Shown here: in pieces, positions 8,399 through 18,433 of the stretch
Position numbering within the stretch: the first letter of the stretch is position 1
Layout of the letters: every line of letters starts with the position of its first letter
Notes under the pieces: generated by a model
The model's input: the letters and a program-made list of their open reading frames with translations, nothing else
The model's database searches: none
What the model was told of the DNA's origin: nothing
Made by a program: the position numbers and the translations under genes
Assembly (NCBI GenBank): GCA_036519575.1
Contig: DATDKZ010000138.1
Span: 1-52,271, forward strand
Reading direction: 5' to 3'
Length of the DNA stretch: 52,271 nt
Origin: AC-69 sp036519575
GTDB lineage: Bacteria; Actinomycetota; UBA4738; HRBIN12

Positions 8399-9004
8399 CT
8401 AGCCGCTCAGGTCCTCCGGAAGGTCGACGTCGCGAAGGGTGCTTCCATGCGGATCGAGTGGGCGCCATGTACCCTCGGCAAGCCTCGTCACCCGGAGGGC
8501 GGTGAGGAGCGCCATGAGGCTCCGCTCCCCCCGACCGAGTAGCGCGTGCGACGCCTCGCGCGCCGGATCCACCCGGAGGACCACCGGGAGCGGCCGCAGG
8601 GTCCCCAGGTCGTCAAGCGCCACAGCGTCCGCTCCCGACCTCTGGGCCCCACCGACCATCTCCAGGAGAACGGACGAGGACATGTCGGGCATGTCGCCGG
8701 CCGCGACGAGCGCGAGCTCGGTCTCGACGTCGGCCAAGCCGGAGGCGAGACCCGCCAGCGGCCCCCGGCCTTCGACGAGATCGCGCGCCAGGCGCAGGCC
8801 GGGACGGGTGGGAAGATCCGGTTCCGGGTCCTGCGGGCCCACGACCACCACCACCTCGAGGCACAGGTCCGACAGCCGGAGCACGGCGTGGTGCAGGAGC
8901 GGCGCGCCCCGGTAGGGCTCCCGCAACTTGTCCCGGCCGAACCTGGAGGAACGCCCCCCGGCCAGGACGATGCCGGTGACGGGATCGGGGTCTTTCGCCG
9001 TCAG
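8399..9004 (-). CDS. mobA: MobA-like molybdenum cofactor guanylyltransferase
   Basis: About 201 aa. The nucleotidyltransferase signature LAGGRSSRFGRDK sits close to the N-terminus, and AAGDMPDM is the metal-binding Asp motif of the MobA family. MobA transfers GMP to molybdopterin to make the guanine dinucleotide cofactor that formate dehydrogenases use, which fits its place at the end of the fdh operon. No ATG, GTG or TTG is in frame before the signature. The best candidate is CTG at 9004, overlapping the TGA of the upstream Fe-S gene as CTGA. Translation by coupling at that overlap is my inference. The C-terminal part is divergent and rich in Leu and Arg. Confidence 0.8.
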   Translation of the reverse strand: MTAKDPDPVTGIVLAGGRSSRFGRDKLREPYRGAPLLHHAVLRLSDLCLEVVVVVGPQDPEPDLPTRPGLRLARDLVEGRGPLAGLASGLADVETELALVAAGDMPDMSSSVLLEMVGGAQRSGADAVALDDLGTLRPLPVVLRVDPAREASHALLGRGERSLMALLTALRVTRLAEGTWRPLDPHGSTLRDVDLPEDLSG

Positions 9005-9959
9005 CGCTCGGCCTCGGGCCGAGCCGGCTCGCGGTTCTGCACGAACTCGAAACCGAACCGGCCCTTGATGCACAGGTGCCCCCGGGTGATGTCGTTGTCG
9101 AGCGGCGAGGTCACCTTCACGATCGCGTTGTCCTGTACGTGGAGTTCGAGGTCGCACCCGACGCCGCAGTAGGGGCAGATCGTCTCTACCACGGTCTGGT
9201 CGGACTCTTCCCACGTCCCTTCGTGCCGCATCTCGTGCTCCGACCTGAACATCAACGCGCCGGTGGGACACACGCCGATGCAGTTGCCGCAGTACACGCA
9301 AGCAGAATCGGGAAGGTGCACGTCGAACTCCGTCGAGATCCGGGCGTCGAACCCCCGGCCGGCCACGGCGATGGCGAAGGTGTTCTGCGCGTCCACGCCG
9401 CAGGCCTCGACGCATTTGTAGCAGAGGATGCATCGCGAGTAGTCCCGCACGTAGAGGTCGTTGTCGACCTTCACCGGCTGGCCGACGGTCTCCGCCGCCG
9501 CGCCGTCGGGAACCGGATGGTGGCCGGGGTGGCGGGCGTCGCGCTCCCCGGCCGCGGCCGGCGCCGCGGCCTGCCCGTACCGGTCGGGCTCGGCCCCGTA
9601 CGCATCGATCCACCGCTTGACGTCCTCCGAGGCCAGCGAGAGGTCCACCGAGGACGAGAGGAACTCCAGGACGAGGCGCCGGGAGTGGCGGACCCGATCG
9701 GAGTCCGTCACGACCTTCATCCCGGATTCGACCGGGCGAGCGCAGGCCGGCACGAGGACCCGCGACCCCTCCACCTCGACCACACACACCCGGCATACGT
9801 TCACTGGCGTGAGGTTCTCCAGGTAGCACAAGGTGGGCGTGTCGATCCGCTCGGTCCGGCAGGCATCGAGGATGGTGGAGCCCTCGGGGACCCGGACCGG
9901 CTTCCCGTCGATCTCCAGGTCGACGAGGCGCTTCGGGGGCGCGAGGGGAACGACCTGGC

Positions 9960-9963
<4 letters not shown>
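9001..9963 (-). CDS. Detached N-terminal Fe-S half of formate dehydrogenase alpha (NuoG/FdhA-N-like)
   Basis: 320 aa, GTG start overlapping the upstream stop as GTGA. Residues 14-80 form a plant-type [2Fe-2S] ferredoxin domain (Cys46, 57, 60, 74). Two [4Fe-4S] clusters follow (Cys178, 181, 184, 188 and Cys222, 225, 228, 232). The end is a molybdopterin-oxidoreductase [4Fe-4S] domain (Cys263, 266, 270, 298; CPYCGVGC ... GHLCIKGRFG). In ordinary formate dehydrogenase alpha subunits this block continues straight into the catalytic domain. Here the protein stops about 20 residues after the last cluster motif, and the catalytic part is a separate gene. It should carry electrons between the Mo site and the NuoEF module. 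The linker at ~130-165 is Ala/His-rich. Confidence 0.9.
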
Positions 9964-11807
<1,844 letters not shown>

Positions 11808-11817
11808 CCGACCTCCT

Positions 11818-13755
11818 TCATTCTCCGCCCCCGCCCCCGGCAGCCTGCGCCGGCTGCTCGATCCGGTCGATCCGGATCGCACTGGCCTTGAACTCCGCCG
11901 TGCCCGACTTCGGGTCCCAGGCGTCGATCGTCAGGGCGTTCGTGTCCACGTCGTCGGGGAAGTGCAACGTCATGAAGGCCAGGCCGGGCCGGAGCGTACG
12001 ATCAACGTGCACCGGGGCCTCGATCTTCCCCCGCCGCGAGGACACGAGCACCCGCTCATCCTCCGTCACACCCACCCGCTCCGCGTCTTCGGGAGAGACA
12101 CACACCGCCTCCTTGCGCCGAAGCGGCGAGGAGTACAGGCCCGACTGCACGCCGGTGTTGAACGAATCGAGGCGCCTTCCCGTCGTAAGTCGGATGGGGA
12201 ACTCCTCGGACAGCTCGTCGACCGGCGGCTCGAATGGAACGACGCTGAACGGGGCCGCGGCCCCCCGCTTCTGTGGATCCTCCTCCCACAGCCGCGCGTG
12301 GAGGAAGAGCGAACCGGGGTCGTCCTCATCGAGGCAGGGCCATTGGATGCCGTTCATGGCCTCCAACCGTTCGTAGGTCATGCCGTGGTGCATCGGCGAC
12401 AGCGAGCGCAACTCCTCCCAGGCCGCGTGGGGGGTGAGGGCTCCCCAGTCCTTGCCGAGGCGCTTGGCCATCTCGGCGATGATCCAGATGTCGTCCTTCG
12501 CCTGTCCGGGGGGCTCGAGCGCCTTGCGGACCCGCTGCACCCGGCGTTCGCTGTTCGTCACCGTCCCCTCGGCCTCGGCCCAGGCTGCGGCGGCGGGCAG
12601 GACCACATCGGCCATCTCCGCGGTCTGCGTCAGGAAGATGTCCTGCACGATCAGGCAGTCCAGGCCCTCGAGCAGATGCTTCGCCCGGCTCGAGTCGGCC
12701 TCGGAGGTGGCCGGGTTCTCTCCGATCACGTACAGGGCGGTGAGGTCGCCTCGTTCCATGGCCTCGAACATCAGTGACAGGTGCCAGCCGTACTTCGGAG
12801 GGATGGTGCAGCCCCACGATCTCTCGAACCTCGCTCGGGCCTCCGGCATCGTCTGGATGTCCTGGAAGCCGGGAAGCTTGTTGGGGATCGCTCCCATGTC
12901 GCCGCCGCCCTGGACGTTGTTCTGGCCCCGAAGCGGGTTCAGGCCGCAGCCATACTTCCCTACGTGCCCGCACAGCAGGGCGAGATTGATCAGGGCGAGC
13001 ACGTTGTCGACGGCGTTGTGGTGCTCGGTGATGCCGAGGGTCCAGCAGATCTCGGCCCGGTCGGCCCGAGCGTACGCGTGTGCGAACTCCTCGATGACCT
13101 TGGCAGGCACCCCGGTCGCGCGTTCGCCCTCCTCGAGTGTCCAGGGCTCGACCGAAGCCGCGTAGTCGTCGAACCCGGAGGTTCCGATCCGGATGAACGT
13201 CGGGTCGTGGAGCTCGGCGCGGATGATCTCGCGAGCCATGGTGTTCGACAGCGCGATATCGGAACCGACGTCGATGCCTAGCCACACGTCGGCCCACTCG
13301 GCGGAGGTGGTCCGACGAGGATCGACGACGTACAGCCGTGCACCGTTCCGGATGCCCTTGAGGACGTGGTGGAAGAAGATCGGATGCGTCTCCCGCGCAT
13401 TCGACCCCCACAGCACGATGAGATCGGTGTTCTCGATCTCCTCGTACGAACTGGTCCCGCCGCCTGCTCCGAACACCGTGGCCAGACCGACCACGCTGGG
13501 AGCGTGTCAGGTGCGGTTGCAGCTGTCGATGTTGTTGCTGCCCAGGACCTGACGCATGAACTTCTGCGCGACGAAGTTCATCTCGTTCGTGGCCTTGGAG
13601 CAACTGAACAGGCCGACCCCGTCGCCGCCGTTCCGCTCGCGCGCCACACGCAGCCCTGCCGCCGCCCGGTCCAGTGCATCGTCCCAGGTCGTCGCGCGAA
13701 GCGCACCGTTCTCGCGGACCAACGGCTCGGTGAGTCGAGTCCGGCCGTTCCCCAT
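11818..13755 (-). CDS. fdhA: Selenocysteine-containing formate dehydrogenase, catalytic (molybdopterin) subunit
   Basis: 645 aa including selenocysteine at residue 83, encoded by the in-frame TGA at 13509-13507. The sequence around it reads CNRT-U-HAPSVVGLATVFG. This is the family's active-site context, where known enzymes have Sec or Cys before His. Strong formate dehydrogenase sequence continues on both sides in one frame, so this is not a pseudogene. Later motifs are NTDLIVLWGSNARETHP, VVDPRRT and a C-terminal molybdopterin-dinucleotide domain. The protein lacks the usual N-terminal Fe-S domains, which are in the gene at 9001-9963. It oxidises formate to CO2 or reduces CO2. The start is ATG 13755 behind AAGGAGG. 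Selenocysteine insertion genes are not in this window. Confidence 0.93.
13477..13509 (-). promoter_or_regulatory. UGA (Sec) codon plus bacterial SECIS-like hairpin
   Basis: On the minus strand TGA is followed by 11 nt, then arm CGTGGTC, loop GGTCT and arm GGCCACG. The stem has seven pairs, one of them U-G, closing a five-base loop. The loop starts 18 nt after the UGA. As I recall the E. coli fdhF element, its GGUCU loop sits at the same distance. This is the signal SelB would read to insert selenocysteine. Confidence 0.85.
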
Positions 13756-13786
13756 CGAGCTGGCCTCCTTCCTTCGGACGCACCCG

Positions 13787-13792
13787 ATTCTA
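13787..13792 (-). promoter_or_regulatory. Candidate -10 element TAGAAT between fdhD and fdhA
   Basis: TAGAAT lies in the 54-nt gap after fdhD. A transcript starting ~7 nt later would have a leader of about 25 nt containing the AAGGAGG site of fdhA. No good -35 is visible at 17 nt, so transcription may also read through from fdhD. Confidence 0.45.
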
Positions 13793-13809
13793 GTCCGGGG
13801 CGTGGGGCA

Positions 13810-14664
13810 TCAGGTCAGGGCGATACGCTCGGGATGCGAGTAGATGTTGAACCTGCCATCGCGAACGAAGCCCACCACGGTCTGACCGATGCGCTCTGCC
13901 AGGTCCACCGCGAGCGATGATGGCGCCGAGACCGCCGCCACGACGGGGATCCCTGCGACCCCGGCCTTCTGCACGATCTCGAACGACGCTCGCCCCGACA
14001 CCAGGAGGATCCGTTCCGCCAGCGGCACGTCGCCGGCCAGGAAGGCCTCCCCGACGATCTTGTCCACAGCGTTGTGGCGGCCCACGTCCTCTCGGAGCGA
14101 CAGCAGCCTGCCGGTCGGGGCGAACAGCCCGGCCGCGTGGAGCCCTCCGGTCTGCTCGAACACCTTCTGGGCCCCTCGAAGCTCGCCCGGCAGGCCCTCG
14201 ATCAGGTCGCGCGCCACCTCCGGCCCCGGACCGATCGAGGCGCACTGCACCTCCACGTGTTCCAGGCTCGCCTTCCCGCAGATCCCGCACGAGGAGTTCG
14301 CGTAGAAGTTTCGGGTCAGCGTGCCCGGGTCGAACGGGCGGGCCAGGTTCACCGTGACCACGTTGTAGTGCTGTTCGTCCTGATCCAGGTCCTCGCAGTA
14401 GCTCACCTTGCGGACGTCATCGCGGGCCCGGATCAGCCCCTCGGTGAACAGGAACCCCACGGCGAGGTCGAAGTCGGCGCCGGGGGTCCGCATCGTGACC
14501 GCGACCGACACGGCGTCCTGCCCCGGACCCTGGGCCCGGATCTCCATCGGCTCCTCGGTGGCCAGGCGATCGGCCAGCTCGTGCGCCGCGCCGTCACGGA
14601 CGGCCAGCACCCTGGCCTGGGTGACGTTCCGGCGCAGGGGGATGGGCTGGCCCACGGGATCCAT
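13810..14664 (-). CDS. fdhD: FdhD, formate dehydrogenase sulfur carrier
   Basis: 284 aa. Family features are MRTPGADFDLAVGFLFTEGL in the first third, the sulfur-relay Cys pair in SSCGICGK, LREDVGRHNAVDKIVG, and SGRASFEIVQKA near the C-terminus. FdhD takes sulfur from a cysteine desulfurase and sulfurates the molybdenum cofactor, without which formate dehydrogenase is inactive. It is the first gene of the leftward fdh unit and is divergent from formate-THF ligase across an 85-bp gap. Partnership with the selenoenzyme immediately downstream is clear from context. Confidence 0.96.
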   Translation of the reverse strand: MDPVGQPIPLRRNVTQARVLAVRDGAAHELADRLATEEPMEIRAQGPGQDAVSVAVTMRTPGADFDLAVGFLFTEGLIRARDDVRKVSYCEDLDQDEQHYNVVTVNLARPFDPGTLTRNFYANSSCGICGKASLEHVEVQCASIGPGPEVARDLIEGLPGELRGAQKVFEQTGGLHAAGLFAPTGRLLSLREDVGRHNAVDKIVGEAFLAGDVPLAERILLVSGRASFEIVQKAGVAGIPVVAAVSAPSSLAVDLAERIGQTVVGFVRDGRFNIYSHPERIALT

Positions 14665-14698
14665 TATGCGACTCGGGCGGGTCAGGCCGACCGCGGGG

Positions 14699-14704
14699 TA
14701 TCCT
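14699..14704 (+). promoter_or_regulatory. fhs: Candidate -10 element TATCCT for fhs
   Basis: TATCCT is only 3 nt before the ATG at 14708, too close for leaderless use of that codon. It fits a ~39-nt leader to the ATG at 14750, with GGAGG at 14734-14738. Confidence 0.4.
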
Positions 14705-14749
14705 CACATGACGTTTGAACGACCGATCAAAATGGAGGCCGTCGGACCG

Positions 14750-16420
14750 ATGAAGAGCGGGCTCGAGATCGCGCAAGGCGCCGCCCTGCGGCCCATCACC
14801 GAGATCGCCTCGGCGGCGGGTATCGAGGAGGGCGAGCTCGAGCCCTTCGGCCGTCATCGGGCAAAGGTTTCCCTCTCTGCGGTGGACCGGCTGTCCGGCA
14901 GGCCGGACGGGAAGCTCGTGGTGACCACGGCCATCACCCCGACGAAAGCCGGCGAGGGAAAGACCACCACCTCGATCTCGCTCACCCAAGGGCTGGGGAA
15001 GATCGGTCAGAGGGTCGTCCTCTGCCTACGGGAGCCCTCGATGGGCCCGGTGTTCGGGATCAAGGGGGGCGGCACGGGCGGGGGCTACGCCCAGGTGGTG
15101 CCGATGGAGGACATCAACCTCCACTTCAACGGCGACTTCCACGCCGTCACAGCGGCGCACAACCTGCTGTGCGCCGCCCTCGACGCGTCGATCTACTTCG
15201 GGAACCCGCTCGGGATCGACCCGGGAACCATCACCTGGCCGAGGACCCTCGACGTGAACGATCGCGAGCTTCGTTACACGGTGGTCGGGCTCGGCGGCAA
15301 GGCGCACGGCGTTCCCCGCGAGAATTCCTTCGTCATCACGGCGGCGTCGGAGATCATGGCCGTGCTCGCGCTGGCGTCCGATCTCCAGGACCTCCGGACC
15401 CGCCTCGGTCGGATCGTGGTCGGGGACACGGTCGAGGGCAAGCCGGTCACCGCCGAGGACCTCAAGGTCGCGGGGGCCATGGCGGTGGTGATGAAGGAGG
15501 CGATCAAGCCCAACCTGGTGCAGACGCTCGAGGGGCAGCCGGTGCTGATCCACGCCGGGCCGTTCGGGAACGTGGCTCACGCGAACAACTCGATCGTCGA
15601 GGATCGGATCGCCCTCAAGCTCGCCGATTACGTCGTCACCGAGGGCGGTTTCGCCAGCGATCTCGGGTTCCAGAAGTTCGCCGACATCGTGTGCCGGTTC
15701 GGCCGCTTCGTTCCCAATGCCGCCGTGCTCGTCGCCACTGTTCGGGCCCTGAAGTCCCACGGCGGCATGGCCTTCGAGGAGCTCGGCACCGAGAACCTGG
15801 ATGCCCTTCGCCGAGGTTCGGAGAACCTGGCGGCGCATGTCGACATCGTGAAAGCGTATGGCCTGCCATGCGTCGTGGCCATCAACCGATTCCCCACCGA
15901 CACCGACGGGGAGGTGGCCCTCGTCGACGATCTCGCCACCCAGCTGGGCGCGGAGTGGGTCGTGGTGAACGACGGGTTCACCCGCGGAGGCCAGGGAGCC
16001 GTCGACCTAGCCCGGGCCGTCGTCGAGGCGTGCGAGCGGCCGAGCGCCTTCTCTCAGCTCACACCGGAGGGAGCGCCGATCAAGGAACAGGTCGAGGCCA
16101 TCGCCACCCGTCTGTACGGCGCCGACGGAGTGGACTATCTGCCCCAGGCCGAGAAGGACATCGCCCGTATGGAGTCGCTGGGATTCGGGCAGTTTCCCGT
16201 CTGCATGGCCAAGACCCAGCTCTCTCTGTCGCACGACCCCACCGCCCTGAACCGGCCGAAGGGGTGGCGACTGCCGGTCCGAGGTGTGGTCCCCGCGGCC
16301 GGCGCCGGCTTCGTGGTGGTGCTGTGCGGCGACATGCAACGCATGCCCGGGTTGGGGCGGACCCCGGCCTTCACGAACATCGACATCGACCGGGACGGAC
16401 GAACCGTCGGGCTCTACTAG
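14750..16420 (+). CDS. fhs: Formate-tetrahydrofolate ligase
   Basis: 556 aa, the standard length. I chose ATG 14750 (MKSGLEIAQGAALRPITEIA) because it has GGAGG upstream and matches the family's usual N-terminus; in-frame ATGs at 14708 and 14732 would add 14 or 6 residues. The P-loop-like TPTKAGEGKTTTSI, EPSMGPVFGIKGGGTGGGYAQV and the GDFHAVTAAHNL block are diagnostic. The enzyme makes 10-formyl-THF from formate, THF and ATP in the cytosol, feeding the methyl branch and purine synthesis. It is divergent from the fdh operon, so formate production or use and formate activation are under neighbouring promoters. Its TAG stop interlocks with the stop of the convergent zinc-ribbon gene. Confidence 0.98.
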   Translation: MKSGLEIAQGAALRPITEIASAAGIEEGELEPFGRHRAKVSLSAVDRLSGRPDGKLVVTTAITPTKAGEGKTTTSISLTQGLGKIGQRVVLCLREPSMGPVFGIKGGGTGGGYAQVVPMEDINLHFNGDFHAVTAAHNLLCAALDASIYFGNPLGIDPGTITWPRTLDVNDRELRYTVVGLGGKAHGVPRENSFVITAASEIMAVLALASDLQDLRTRLGRIVVGDTVEGKPVTAEDLKVAGAMAVVMKEAIKPNLVQTLEGQPVLIHAGPFGNVAHANNSIVEDRIALKLADYVVTEGGFASDLGFQKFADIVCRFGRFVPNAAVLVATVRALKSHGGMAFEELGTENLDALRRGSENLAAHVDIVKAYGLPCVVAINRFPTDTDGEVALVDDLATQLGAEWVVVNDGFTRGGQGAVDLARAVVEACERPSAFSQLTPEGAPIKEQVEAIATRLYGADGVDYLPQAEKDIARMESLGFGQFPVCMAKTQLSLSHDPTALNRPKGWRLPVRGVVPAAGAGFVVVLCGDMQRMPGLGRTPAFTNIDIDRDGRTVGLY

Positions 16421-16608
16421 CCGGCGAGCAGCGACCCTCCCTCCACCCGGATCCACGCGGCCCGGCTGACCACGTCGTTCCGGTCGAAATCGAAGATGCC
16501 TCCCCCCGCGGGGGCCGCCTCCCAGAGCGCCCCACACTCGGGACAGGACCACAAGCTCTGCGCTTGAGGCTCCGTGTGCATGGGTGGCGCGCACGTGTGC
16601 AACGGCAT
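16417..16608 (-). CDS. Small zinc-ribbon protein (63 aa)
   Basis: MPLHTCAPPMHTEPQ..., with a single SCPECGALWEA half-knuckle and two further Cys/His at the N-terminus (HTC, MHT) that could complete a zinc site. ATG 16608 is preceded by GGAGG at 7 nt. A promoter (TAGGCT) and a palindrome lie upstream. The C-terminus (IFDFDRNDVVSRAAWIRV) is strand-like. I do not recognise a named family; similar tiny CxxC proteins are common in Actinomycetota and are uncharacterised. The stop codon shares a CTAG with the stop of fhs. Confidence 0.7.
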   Translation of the reverse strand: MPLHTCAPPMHTEPQAQSLWSCPECGALWEAAPAGGGIFDFDRNDVVSRAAWIRVEGGSLLAG

Positions 16609-16628
16609 GACCCGACCTCCCGGCTCGA

Positions 16629-16658
16629 AATCACACACCTGTGATTCCGAACAGCCTA
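16629..16658 (-). promoter_or_regulatory. -10 TAGGCT and perfect palindrome AATCACA-N4-TGTGATT at the start site
   Basis: TAGGCT (16653-16658, minus strand) predicts a transcription start near 16646. That is the first base of a perfect 7-4-7 inverted repeat (16629-16646). A palindrome placed on the start site is the position of a classical repressor operator. It differs from the CRP consensus, in which the half-sites are in the opposite order. Confidence 0.55.
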
Positions 16659-16697
16659 TCGCACCGGAAGGGCATGTGGGCGAACGAACCGGACGGA

Positions 16698-17810
16698 TCA
16701 GCTGCGAGGCCGGGTCTTCTGCGGGTCGTAGAGGGGAAGGACGTCGACGGTCGCCGGGACCGTCGACTCCCCCACTGCGACCTCCACGGCGTTCCCCAGG
16801 TTCGCCTGATCGGATCGGAGGACGGCGATCCCGATCTTGCCGTACCTCGGGCTGTCCGTGGGACTGGTGAGCACGCCCACCTCCGCGCCCTCTTTCGTCA
16901 CCGCGGCGCCGTACTCGGGGAGCGCCTCGGCCTCGTACCGGAGGGTCACCAACCGGTTCGGTGGCGCCTTCGCCAGGTCCTCGAGCCTGTCCCGGCCCAG
17001 TGGCTCTCCCGGAGCGTCGAGCTTGACGAACGGGTCGAAGTTGAAGTCGAAGGGAGATCGCTCGTGCGCCTCGTAGTCGTAGTCCGTGACGATCAGGCCG
17101 GCCTCGATGCGAAGGATCTCGATGGCGTCAGCTCCGAACGGCGTGATCCCCGCCTTGTTCACCACGACGTCCCACAGGTCCTCGGCGTTCGCCGGGTCCG
17201 TGAGGAACAGCTCGTACCCGAGCTCGCCCCCGAACCCGGTGCGGGACAGGTACACGGGGACCCCACCCACCTGGACCGGCTGTGGGATGAACCGGAAGTA
17301 CCCGAGGCCGCTGATGTCTGTCTCGGTCAACTCCTGCACCACGTCCCGAGACCGCGGTCCCAGGACTCCCAGATGCGGCATCCGTGGGGCGATCCACTCG
17401 AACTCCACGCCCAATCCCTTCAACGCCTCCTGGAAGTACTCGTCGTGGTCCTTCCCGTTGGTCATGACCCAGGCGTGGTCCTCCGCCACCTTGAAGACCG
17501 TCCCGTCGTCGACCATCAGGCCGTCCTCGTCGAGGAACGCGCCGTACCGAACCTGTCCCACGTCGAGGCCCAGGATGTCGTTGGTATGGACCCGGCGGGC
17601 CGCCTTCAGCGCGTCCGGACCCCGGAAGTCCCACTTGTTCAGCGGCGAGACGTCCCACACGGCGACGTCGTCCCGCACGGCGTCGTATTCCTCCCGTACG
17701 TTGCCGAAGTTCTCAGTCCACATCCACCCGCCGTCGGCGACGTGCGTGCCACCGGCGGCCACGATCACGTCGTGGAACGCGGTCCTCAGGGCTTCTTCCT
17801 CCTCGGCCAT
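16698..17810 (-). CDS. GcvT-family aminomethyltransferase-like, folate-dependent protein
   Basis: 370 aa from ATG 17810, behind GGAAGCGGAGG. It resembles glycine-cleavage T protein and DmdA-type demethylases. VWDVSPLNKWDFRGPDA sits near the N-terminus, VRYGAFLDEDGLMVDD follows, the RTGFGGELGYELFL folate-site segment is central, and EILRIEAGLIVTDYDY plus a C-terminal barrel complete the fold. Family members move a one-carbon unit from a methylamine-, sulfonium- or methoxy-type donor to THF. No gcvP or gcvH is nearby, so this is probably not the glycine cleavage system itself, and the substrate is unknown. It is the last gene of a seven-gene unit and follows 5-formyl-THF cycloligase by 38 nt. 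Confidence 0.85.
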   Translation of the reverse strand: MAEEEEALRTAFHDVIVAAGGTHVADGGWMWTENFGNVREEYDAVRDDVAVWDVSPLNKWDFRGPDALKAARRVHTNDILGLDVGQVRYGAFLDEDGLMVDDGTVFKVAEDHAWVMTNGKDHDEYFQEALKGLGVEFEWIAPRMPHLGVLGPRSRDVVQELTETDISGLGYFRFIPQPVQVGGVPVYLSRTGFGGELGYELFLTDPANAEDLWDVVVNKAGITPFGADAIEILRIEAGLIVTDYDYEAHERSPFDFNFDPFVKLDAPGEPLGRDRLEDLAKAPPNRLVTLRYEAEALPEYGAAVTKEGAEVGVLTSPTDSPRYGKIGIAVLRSDQANLGNAVEVAVGESTVPATVDVLPLYDPQKTRPRS

Positions 17811-17848
17811 GCGCTCGCCTCCGCTTCCTCGGTGTTCGGGCTATCGAA

Positions 17849-18433
17849 TCACGGTCCTGACTCGCCGTTCAACCCGTGCTCGGTCATCACAACGTCGACC
17901 GGCCGGTCGCTTCGCCCATGCGGCACTTCATCCACCAGCTGTGCGGAGAAGCAGATGCCGACGGTGAGCGCATCAGGCCGCAGGGTGGAGAGAAACCGAT
18001 CGTAGAACCCCCGGCCGTAGCCGACCCGGTGGCCGGACCGATCGAAGGCCAGACCCGGCACGATGACCACGTCGATCTCCTCCGGAGCGAGCTTCTCCCC
18101 TCCCGCGGGCTCCATCGCCCCGAACGAGGTGGGTCTCACCCGGTCGCCGGAGCGGTACGCCACGGCCACGATGTCCCGGCCCTCCACTCGAGGAAGCACC
18201 ACACGCTGTCCATCGCGTTCCAGCCGCTCGATGATCGGGCCCGTGTCCACCTCCGAGCCGAAGGAGGAGAACGCCATGACCGTTGGGGCATCGGCGACCG
18301 CGGGGAGGGCCAAGACGTTTGCGGCCACCTCCTCGCTCATCCGCTCACGTTCCCCGGGCGACATCCCATCCCGGCGGGCCCGGGCTTCCCTCCGCAACGC
18401 GCGCTTCTGCCGCTTCAGATCCGGGGATCTCAC
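17849..18433 (-). CDS. 5-formyltetrahydrofolate cyclo-ligase
   Basis: 194 aa, GTG start overlapping the previous stop as GTGA. It begins with a basic helix (LKRQKRALRREARARRD) and has VVLPRVEG in the middle. The family signature PGLAFDRSGHRVGYGRGFYDR, with the ATP/folate-binding Gly-rich stretch, lies in the C-terminal half. The enzyme converts 5-formyl-THF to 5,10-methenyl-THF with ATP. Its position between an F420-type oxidoreductase and a GcvT-like protein, with fhs nearby, supports a folate role for this part of the window. Confidence 0.94.
   Translation of the reverse strand: MRSPDLKRQKRALRREARARRDGMSPGERERMSEEVAANVLALPAVADAPTVMAFSSFGSEVDTGPIIERLERDGQRVVLPRVEGRDIVAVAYRSGDRVRPTSFGAMEPAGGEKLAPEEIDVVIVPGLAFDRSGHRVGYGRGFYDRFLSTLRPDALTVGICFSAQLVDEVPHGRSDRPVDVVMTEHGLNGESGP

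Noticed and set aside
13494..13755. Formate dehydrogenase as a pseudogene or frameshift at 13507
   Set aside because: Both sides are in the same frame, the stop is specifically UGA at the family's Sec/Cys position, and a hairpin with the right spacing follows.
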